A model generated the notes under the pieces. It was given only the letters and a program-made list of their open reading frames with translations, was not told where the DNA came from and made no database searches. 64,000 nucleotides of DNA from Tatumella saanichensis (lineage in GTDB: Bacteria > Pseudomonadota > Gammaproteobacteria > Enterobacterales > Enterobacteriaceae), in contig NZ_ATMI01000054.1 in NCBI RefSeq assembly GCF_000439375.1, positions 81,852 through 145,851 of the forward strand, read 5' to 3'. The position numbers and the translations under genes are program-made. The number at the start of each line of letters is the position of its first letter. Position 1 is the first letter of the stretch. Positions 58,602 to 64,000 of the stretch are shown one piece after another.

Positions 58602-59030
58602 ATGAATAAATTACTGACAAGCTTTGATCGTGCAGTCGATCACCCTGATTTTGCAAAATTACTGATGCGTCTGGTATTCGGTATTCTGATGCTGTTTCAC
58701 GGCAGCTTTAAAGTCCAGTACGGTGTTGAGTGGATCAAGCCGATGCTGGCCGCCCATGGCCTGCCTGGTTTTGTGGCTTACGGCGCGTATATCGGTGAAA
58801 TCATTGCTCCGGTATTGATTATTCTGGGTGTGCTGACTCGCGTTGCTGGCCTAGTCTATGCGATTAACCTGCTGTTCGCCGTAGTTTTGGTGGTCGGTGG
58901 TCACTTTATGCAACGTACTGGTGTGGGTGCTTGGGCACTGGAAACCGAAGCGTTGTACTTCTTTGGTGGTCTGATCATCATGCTGCAAGGTGCCGGTAAA
59001 TACAGCCTGTCTGCCAAATTGAAAGGCTAA
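58602..59030 (+). CDS. DoxX-family inner-membrane protein
   Basis: This four-helix membrane protein has 142 residues (helices ~20-40, 55-78, 82-102, 115-135). It matches the DoxX/YphA family: RLVFGILMLFHG near the first helix, GAYIGEIIAPVLIILG in the second and GGHFMQRTG. Family members are linked to thiol or oxidative stress, but the biochemical role is open. Monocistronic. Confidence 0.85.
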   Translation: MNKLLTSFDRAVDHPDFAKLLMRLVFGILMLFHGSFKVQYGVEWIKPMLAAHGLPGFVAYGAYIGEIIAPVLIILGVLTRVAGLVYAINLLFAVVLVVGGHFMQRTGVGAWALETEALYFFGGLIIMLQGAGKYSLSAKLKG

Positions 59031-59111
59031 TTCCCTTATCTGCCGCCTGGCAGAGACTCTTCTAGGCTGCCCGCTCTAATGCTGGCGGCCTGTTTTCTTT
59101 TTTACCCCAGC

Positions 59112-60158
59112 CTATTGCATTACCGCCGGAGGCAATGCCGCTAGTATTCTTTTCGCCTGCCCATCCGTTAACCGGTAATGAAAAAAACGCTGATAGAAAT
59201 CCTGCGTCTGTTTTTGCATATCAATGCTCGGAAATAGTTGCGGGTGTAACAGTTTTGCCGCCCACTGGATCTGTAACGCCACTTCAGTTCCGTAACGGTC
59301 CCAAGGGAAAACGCCGCTAGGGTTACGGATCACATGATGTTCCTTGACGGCTTTCAAACCAGCAAACAAATCACGGTAAGCTGAGTTCTCAAGCGTGCCT
59401 GCTCCCGGATCGAGAATAATATAGTCCGGCTGCCAAGCTAGGACTTCTTCCGGTGAAATTTGTTTCATATTGCCACGTACCGCCTGTGCCGCATTGCGTC
59501 CCCCCGCTAAGGTGATCCACTGGTCGATAAGGGTGTCACGACCATCTACTTTCAACGGATGCAGTGACTGAATATGCAGCACCATTGGCCGCTGTGAGGC
59601 ACTCAGCGCAGCAGTCTGCTGAGAAATAGTCTTAATCCATTTATTAAGATAAGCGTTATAGGCCAATGCTTGCTGTCGAGCCTGCACCGTCCCCACCACC
59701 TCAGCGGTCATCAATAAGGATTTTTCCATCGACGGAAAATCTGTGAAGCCTGTCATCACCACCGGAATACCAGCCTGACGATAACTGTCGGCAGCGGGGT
59801 CATTTTTTACGGTAAACACCACCTGCACATGACGTAGCACCAGCGCTTCGGTGGAGAACTCATGACCACGCGTCTGTAAGGCATGATTTAACGAGGGCTG
59901 GATACGAAACATCCAGGGTCGGTCTGTCGGATGATTGACCGTGGCCACAATTTTATCCCCAGCCCCGAGGGTCATCAGCAATGAGTGATGGGCAAACCAG
60001 CCATCGGCAATACGTTCTGGCTGATCAGGGACACTGACCTGTACGCCGTTATCATCGGTGATCATTTTTGCTGATAGCCAAGGGCTGGCAAGCATCAGCA
60101 TCAGGGTTAACAGCGTGCTACGCAGCGGGCGGAGGGGATTGGGGTTCACAAGGGTCAC
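59112..60158 (-). CDS. Periplasmic Fe-siderophore/haem/B12-type binding protein (orphan)
   Basis: This class III solute-binding protein (PF01497, BtuF/FecB type) has 348 residues. The signal peptide is ~1-30 (cleavage LSA-K). The domain opens VQVSVPDQPERIADGWFAHHSLLMTLGAGDKIVAT, split by a typical variant region, and closes YIILDPGAGT. No permease or ATPase gene adjoins it, so it must use a transporter encoded elsewhere or serve another role. A weak Fur-like TTCAATTATCATG lies upstream on its strand (~60204-60217). Confidence 0.85.
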   Translation of the reverse strand: MTLVNPNPLRPLRSTLLTLMLMLASPWLSAKMITDDNGVQVSVPDQPERIADGWFAHHSLLMTLGAGDKIVATVNHPTDRPWMFRIQPSLNHALQTRGHEFSTEALVLRHVQVVFTVKNDPAADSYRQAGIPVVMTGFTDFPSMEKSLLMTAEVVGTVQARQQALAYNAYLNKWIKTISQQTAALSASQRPMVLHIQSLHPLKVDGRDTLIDQWITLAGGRNAAQAVRGNMKQISPEEVLAWQPDYIILDPGAGTLENSAYRDLFAGLKAVKEHHVIRNPSGVFPWDRYGTEVALQIQWAAKLLHPQLFPSIDMQKQTQDFYQRFFHYRLTDGQAKRILAALPPAVMQ

Positions 60159-60407
60159 TTTTCTGGTCTGTCACTGCTCGCTGAAATACAGCGGAGAATT
60201 TGTCGCATGATAATTGAATAGTGCCATAACCTAGACAACAACTGAAGCCTATTGGCCAATGGGAATCGTGCAGAGATATGTCAGAAAACAGTCGTTTTGT
60301 TATAAATGTAGGGATAACGAAAATAGCGTTAGTATCGTGCAAAAGTGATTGAGTCAGTGCACTGAATTGACGATGCTAAAGCGGAACCCAACACCAGGGA
60401 GTTTATT

Positions 60408-60725
60408 ATGAAAAAGATGACACTTTATTTGGCAGCACCTTTTCTGCTAGCGTCATCACTGGCTTCAGCAGCTACACAAGGACAGCCAGATCAGCCTGCG
60501 CATCCTCATGAGCACCACATGTTCGGTATGCATGCGATGATGCCGCACCCGCCTATGCCGGTATATGCGGTAACTGAAACTACCTCAACCCCGGCAGAAA
60601 CCCTGAAAACGCTGGTTTCTCAGGTGCCACAAGTCGATACCGGTAAATATCAGGTAAAAATTGAAGTATTACCGCTGCCGCCAAAACCAGGCCCGGCTCC
60701 GGCACAGCAACCGACTAACCACTAA
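60408..60725 (+). CDS. Small exported His/Met-rich protein
   Basis: This protein has 105 residues with signal peptide ~1-21 (cleavage ASA-A). The mature N-terminus is packed with His, Met and Pro (HPHEHHMFGMHAMMPHPPMP, ~32-51), a candidate soft-metal binding segment. A Lys-containing middle and a Pro-rich tail (PLPPKPGPAPA) follow. I do not recognise the family. The ribosome site GGGAG and a strong terminator frame it as a real single gene. Confidence 0.75.
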   Translation: MKKMTLYLAAPFLLASSLASAATQGQPDQPAHPHEHHMFGMHAMMPHPPMPVYAVTETTSTPAETLKTLVSQVPQVDTGKYQVKIEVLPLPPKPGPAPAQQPTNH

Positions 60726-60730
60726 TCTAA

Positions 60731-60758
60731 AACAGCGGCAGCGATGCCGCTGTTTTTT
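60731..60758 (+). terminator. Terminator of the His/Met-rich gene
   Basis: AACAGCGGCA and TGCCGCTGTT pair around GCGA and are followed by T residues. Confidence 0.9.
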
Positions 60759-60944
60759 TGTCTATCGCATATCCATGTCCGACCACTTCTTACTTCCCCT
60801 TACACCCGTATTGGTGCAGCAGGAGTGGCTAACATAGGGTTCAGTAGGAGGACAGCCTATAATCACCGTAGGTGGTCAACAAATAGAGATTGCGTCGTCA
60901 TTGTTGCTAGGAAACAGACAATGACTCCGGTATGGCAGGAAACC

Positions 60945-60967
60945 AGGAAAGAGCGAAGCTCTCTCCT
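60945..60967 (-). terminator. Hairpin after yceI-like gene
   Basis: On the minus strand AGGAGAGAGC and GCTCTTTCCT pair around TTC with one mismatch. The T-run is short (GGTTTCC). Confidence 0.5.
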
Positions 60968-60975
60968 GTCTAATT

Positions 60976-61560
60976 TTACTGTGCGTGCGCTTCGGTAGAG
61001 AGCGTCAACGTCACTTGATCAGCCACTGCGGGGATGTACTGATCGATCTTAAAGTCAGAGCGATTCAAAGTGCCAGTTGCATCGAAACCAACTGCCTGTT
61101 TTTTCAACATCGGCTGCTCGCCCTGCTTATTGAGGGTCGCATGCAGGGTCACCGGCTTGGTGATCCCTTTTAGGGTCAGATCACCTGTCACATCGAAATG
61201 ATTATCCCCGGTGGCCACCACTTTAGTGCTACGGAAGGTAGCCTGTGGGTATTTCGCAGTATCGAAATATTTTGCGTTCTGGAATTCACGGGTCAGTGCC
61301 GGGACATGGGTATCGATCTCTTTCACCGGAATGGTCACATCGACTTTTGCCTGCTCTGGATGGGCGGGGTCAAAATCAATGGTGCCTCGGGTATTAGGGA
61401 TATCCGCCGTCGGATGAGAGAAACCGAAGTGGTTCCAAGTAACGATCACCGAAGTGTGCTGTGGATCCATTTGGTAAGTGGCTGCCTGCGTGGAGATCAG
61501 CGGCGCTGCCAAACCGGCAACGACCAGGGCTGGGATCACTAATTTTTTCATGGTCTGCAT
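60976..61560 (-). CDS. yceI: YceI-family periplasmic lipocalin-like protein
   Basis: This secreted YceI-domain protein binds polyisoprenoids such as ubiquinone precursors in the family. It has 194 residues; the ATG 61560 is 6 bases after GGAG. The signal peptide is ~1-26 (cleavage TQA-A). Motifs are YQMDPQHTSVIVTWNHFGFSH, split pattern of the lipocalin entrance, DVTGDLTLKGITKPVTL and GFDATGTLNRSDF. Role in vivo not clear. Confidence 0.92.
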   Translation of the reverse strand: MQTMKKLVIPALVVAGLAAPLISTQAATYQMDPQHTSVIVTWNHFGFSHPTADIPNTRGTIDFDPAHPEQAKVDVTIPVKEIDTHVPALTREFQNAKYFDTAKYPQATFRSTKVVATGDNHFDVTGDLTLKGITKPVTLHATLNKQGEQPMLKKQAVGFDATGTLNRSDFKIDQYIPAVADQVTLTLSTEAHAQ

Positions 61561-61699
61561 GTCATTCTCCTTATAACGTCATGGATGACCGCCGCGCCCT
61601 GATTCAACGTGGGCGGTCGCAGTTAAGCCTAGTCAAAAAATGCCAATAGAGTGACAGGCACAGTTTTAACAAAGCTAACTCACTGACAGGTAAAAACAT

Positions 61700-62134
61700 T
61701 CAGCGGCGTGATTGCGGTTCGCCTTGGAGGGTCAGAACCAGGTTTCGGCTACCACCGCTGTTACGATGCTCACACAGATAAATCCCTTGCCAGGTCCCCA
61801 GGTTAAGCCGACCGTGACGCACAGGCAGCGTCAGCGACGGACCCAGTAGGCTGCTTTTCAGATGCGCGGGCATATCATCACTGCCTTCATAGGTATGCCG
61901 ATAAAACGGCGCATTCTCCGGCACCGCATGATTAAAGTAGCGCTCGAAATCACCACGCACTGTAGGGTCCGCATTTTCATTGATGGTCAACGAGGCAGAG
62001 GTATGCTGGATAAAGATATGCAACAGTCCGATGTCGATGTGCGACAGTTCAAGCAGCGCATTTTCAATCTCCGCGGTGATCAGATGAAAGCCACGCGGCC
62101 GGGGTTTCAAGCGTATTTCGTATTGTTGCCACAT
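61700..62134 (-). CDS. yjbQ: YjbQ / UPF0047 family protein
   Basis: This small conserved protein has 144 residues (138 in E. coli). Motifs are [24 protein letters not shown] (split), [15 protein letters not shown] and [13 protein letters not shown] with the His cluster. Some members have thiamine phosphate synthase activity; the role here is unknown. It lies 30 bases after the TIM-barrel gene on the same strand. Confidence 0.92.
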   Translation of the reverse strand: MWQQYEIRLKPRPRGFHLITAEIENALLELSHIDIGLLHIFIQHTSASLTINENADPTVRGDFERYFNHAVPENAPFYRHTYEGSDDMPAHLKSSLLGPSLTLPVRHGRLNLGTWQGIYLCEHRNSGGSRNLVLTLQGEPQSRR

Positions 62135-62163
62135 ATTCTTTCCTTATAAGTCACAGGCTGAAA

Positions 62164-62979
62164 TTATCCGCCTATTACTTGGCGCAAAGCCGCCATCGCC
62201 TGGCGGGCCACCTGTTCTGCAGGCTGATTTTTCAGTTCATCATTAAACACTTCCAGACCGAGCGGCCCTTGGTAATGCTTAGCACGTAGCGTCTGTAATA
62301 ACTCCGCCACCGGAAACACCCCTTCCCCTGGGAGTAAGCGCTGATGACGAGCGATATCGGTCAGTTGATCGGCCTGCGGGATCTCGGCAACATCCGATAA
62401 CTGCACCAGAAAAATTTTCTCCACCGGCAGTTTATCTAAATCTGCGACGCTACGTCGCAGCGCGAAAATATGGAACGCATCAATCACCAATCCCAGTGCC
62501 GGAGAATCGATCTGCTGAACCAATGTCAGTGCCGCCGGAGTGGTATTAATAAAGGTGCTCCAGCACATCGCCTCGTAGGCAATTCTCAGTCCACGCTGCT
62601 CGGCTTCGGCCACCAACCAGCGCATATCCTCCACAATTTTCTCCTGCTGACAGCCGCTATCAGTATTGGCGGGCACCAGTACGGTGCTGGCACCCACCTT
62701 GACAGCAGTATCGAGGATCTCGATAGCTTGCTGCCGCTTGGAGGCACGATATTCCTGCGCCACGCCGTCAAAATCGAGTAATACCTGATAATCGGTGAGT
62801 GCTACCCCCAGAGAAGCCAGCAATTGTCTGACACCTTCAGCGTGGCCGTCGCTTTCGCTGACATCCTGCTGCCATAATTCTGCCTGCTGAAATCCGGCCG
62901 CAGCAATGGCCGACAGTTTTTGCTCCGTGGTACCGCCTAGTAGGACCGTATTCAGAAAAAGTGGATACTCCGTATGCAT
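62164..62979 (-). CDS. Sugar-isomerase-like TIM barrel, candidate 3-dehydroshikimate dehydratase
   Basis: This xylose-isomerase-like (AP endonuclease 2 superfamily) TIM barrel has 271 residues; the ATG 62979 follows GGAGAA by 4 bases. Four ligands fit the metal site of QuiC/AsbF-type 3-dehydroshikimate dehydratases: Glu in IAYEAMCWS, Asp in VIDAFHIF, Gln in LVQLSDVAE and Glu in GLEVFND. Other sugar isomerases/epimerases of the fold share part of this set, so the specific activity is inference. It would yield protocatechuate if correct; no pca genes are present in the window. Confidence 0.65.
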   Translation of the reverse strand: MHTEYPLFLNTVLLGGTTEQKLSAIAAAGFQQAELWQQDVSESDGHAEGVRQLLASLGVALTDYQVLLDFDGVAQEYRASKRQQAIEILDTAVKVGASTVLVPANTDSGCQQEKIVEDMRWLVAEAEQRGLRIAYEAMCWSTFINTTPAALTLVQQIDSPALGLVIDAFHIFALRRSVADLDKLPVEKIFLVQLSDVAEIPQADQLTDIARHQRLLPGEGVFPVAELLQTLRAKHYQGPLGLEVFNDELKNQPAEQVARQAMAALRQVIGG

Positions 62980-63079
62980 GCTGTTCTCCTGTCGGTCATT
63001 CAAAGTTTTCTGCCTTTAAGCCTGGCATATCTGTGACAGAAATCAGCTAAAGCGCGTTTTTTAGCGCGCTGAAGTGACC

Positions 63080-63099
63080 ATTTTTATCTTTTTTTTACG
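63080..63099 (+). promoter_or_regulatory. KdpE-type binding site of kdp
   Basis: ATTTTTATCTTTTTTTTACG resembles the E. coli KdpE box (TTTATA-C-T-run-ACA) and lies 81 bases before kdpF, the same place as in E. coli. It implies induction by low K+ or osmotic stress through KdpDE. Confidence 0.6.
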
Positions 63100-63179
63100 G
63101 CTTGGCCCCGCCTTTTTACCCTGTTTTTTCAATGAAAATTTTACACTCTGCTGCTATCACTGATTGCAGGAGATTGTCG

Positions 63180-63269
63180 ATGAACAGTTGGGTTATTACC
63201 GGCATCGTGCTGGTAGTACTGCTTATGGCGTACCTAGTGTACGCCTTATGGCATGCGGAGGAGTTTTAA
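63180..63269 (+). CDS. kdpF: KdpF, small subunit of the K+-transporting ATPase
   Basis: This one-helix stabilising subunit has 29 residues ([20 protein letters not shown]...), the E. coli length. It starts at ATG 63180 behind GCAGGAGA. Its stop TAA overlaps the kdpA ATG (TAATG, 63267-63271), so kdpA is translationally coupled. Confidence 0.93.
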   Translation: MNSWVITGIVLVVLLMAYLVYALWHAEEF

Positions 63270-63835
63270 TGGCTGCCTCCTCACTTTACCTTATTGCCCT
63301 TTTTATGCTGGTGCTGATGGCTGCCGCCCAACCGCTAGGAACGGTGCTGGCCGCCATGACCGAAGGGAGGCTACCACGCTGGCTAATACAGCTCGAAACA
63401 CCACTATGGCGGTTGGCCGGTATCCGCCCGCAGGAGATGAACTGGCGTCAATATTTGGGTGCAGTAATCAGCCTGAACTTCCTCGGTCTGCTGTTTTTAT
63501 TCGCACTGTTGCTTGGTCAGGGACATCTCCCGCCCAACCCACAACATTTTCCGAGACTGCCTTGGGATCTGGCCCTGAATACTGCCGTCAGTTTTGTCAC
63601 CAATACTGACTGGCAGGTCTATGCCGGTGAGTCGACCTTGAGTTATCTCAGCCAGATGGCGGGTCTAACGGTGCAAAACTGCCTGTCCGCTGCCACCGGT
63701 ATCGCCGTCGCCTTTGCGTTGATACGCACCTTTGCCCGTCAGGGCGTCAGTACCCTCGGCAATGCGTGGCAGGATGTTACGCGCATCACCCTGTGGCTGT
63801 TATTACCGCTGGTGCCGCCTACCACGGCTGGCTGA
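63269..63835 (+). pseudogene. kdpA: KdpA, truncated (first third of 557 residues)
   Basis: This is the potassium-binding channel subunit of KdpFABC. Residues 1-~180 match the family well, including PLG near ~20, NMLG-type [28 protein letters not shown] selectivity-filter segment, [18 protein letters not shown] and [20 protein letters not shown]. At about base 63810 homology stops and the frame ends at TGA 63833-63835 after nine unrelated residues. The remaining ~370 residues are not found in any frame to 64000. Either the gene is interrupted by rearrangement or insertion, or the sequence end is a mis-join. See the finding on this region. Confidence 0.8.
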
Positions 63836-63897
63836 TCAGTTATCAAGCTTGGCCCCGGAACTGGATGTTATATTGATCGCCGCCGCCCTAGAGCGTC

Positions 63898-63931
63898 AGG
63901 CGCGTCTGATTAGCGAGCATCAGACGCGCCT
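63898..63931. repeat. 13-bp perfect inverted repeat in the tail beyond kdpA
   Basis: AGGCGCGTCTGAT and ATCAGACGCGCCT are exact inverted copies around TAGCGAGC. They lie in sequence with no kdp homology, before a run of 12 C at 63989-64000. Confidence 0.7.
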
Positions 63932-64000
63932 CAATAGTGAGCGTGAAAATTGCGTAATACGTTTTTGGCGGCATTGCCTCACGACCTGCCCCCCCCCCCC

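Noticed and set aside
60744..60998. An 84-residue open frame between the His/Met-rich gene and yceI.
   Set aside because: It begins within the terminator of the previous gene, overlaps the yceI end on the other strand, and has no ribosome site or recognisable domain.
63045..63071. AGCTAAAGCGCG...AGCGCGCT hairpin upstream of kdp.
   Set aside because: It looks like a terminator for leftward transcription only if genes ended there, but the neighbouring gene starts, not ends, at this side; left unassigned.
1..64000. Search for CRISPR arrays, prophage genes, transposases, toxin-antitoxin pairs and defence systems.
   Set aside because: No regularly spaced repeats beyond the tRNA genes and no recognisable proteins of these kinds were found; the window is mainly housekeeping.

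Overview
The window is chromosomal core DNA of a gammaproteobacterium of the order Enterobacterales. From left to right it follows the backbone known from Escherichia coli: sdhADC / gltA / pxpACB-nif3-phrB-ybgA / pgm / seqA / ybfF / ybfE-fldA-fur / glnS / nagE / nagBACD / asnB / a seven-gene tRNA operon / ubiF / miaB-ybeZYX-lnt / gltIJKL / leuS-lptE-holA-nadD / rsfS-rlmH-mrdAB-rlpA / dacA-ybeD-lipB-lipA / tatE / cspE / pagP. Most proteins align end to end with their E. coli orthologues from memory, so the order is secure. It is not Escherichia itself: nei, abrB and chiP are missing from their usual places, a polyol dehydrogenase/SemiSWEET pair sits between fur and glnS, NagE is diverged and kdp lies at the far right end. 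An Erwiniaceae-like relative is my guess only.

Layout. 1-2860: TCA-cycle genes sdhCDA (leftward) and gltA (rightward) around a shared control region. 2912-11785: a leftward block with an atypical shikimate dehydrogenase, the 5-oxoprolinase operon, nif3, photolyase, a DUF1722 gene, pgm and seqA. 12024-16771: rightward ybfF, ybfE, flavodoxin, the iron regulator fur with a small coupled leader ORF, then the two-gene polyol/sugar cassette. 16847-25063: glnS and the complete GlcNAc regulon, with a visible pair of NagC operators and a CRP-like site between nagE and nagB. 25384-27981: asnB and the tRNA operon Met-Leu-Gln-Gln-Met-Gln-Gln. 28073-52270: a dense housekeeping stretch (ubiquinone, tRNA modification, ribosome maturation, lipoprotein acylation, Glu/Asp import, LPS assembly, NAD, peptidoglycan elongation, lipoate). 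52394-53804: tatE, cspE, pagP.

53954-63003 is the accessory part: a membrane-anchored EEP hydrolase, a secreted PEBP/YbhB-like protein, a second atypical shikimate dehydrogenase, YnfA, an aldo/keto reductase, DoxX, an orphan haem/siderophore-type binding protein, a His/Met-rich small exported protein, YceI, YjbQ and a TIM-barrel protein with the metal ligands of 3-dehydroshikimate dehydratase. 63180 to the end is kdpF and the first third of kdpA behind a KdpE-like box. kdpA homology stops near 63810, and the last ~190 bases (13-bp inverted repeat, then a run of 12 C) look foreign or artefactual.

I found no CRISPR array, prophage, insertion sequence, toxin-antitoxin pair or defence island. 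The best leads are the polyol dehydrogenase-SemiSWEET operon, the scattered set of shikimate-type enzymes, several perfect operator-like palindromes or direct repeats, and the kdpA breakpoint. Coordinates and motif matches were read by eye; no database search was run.
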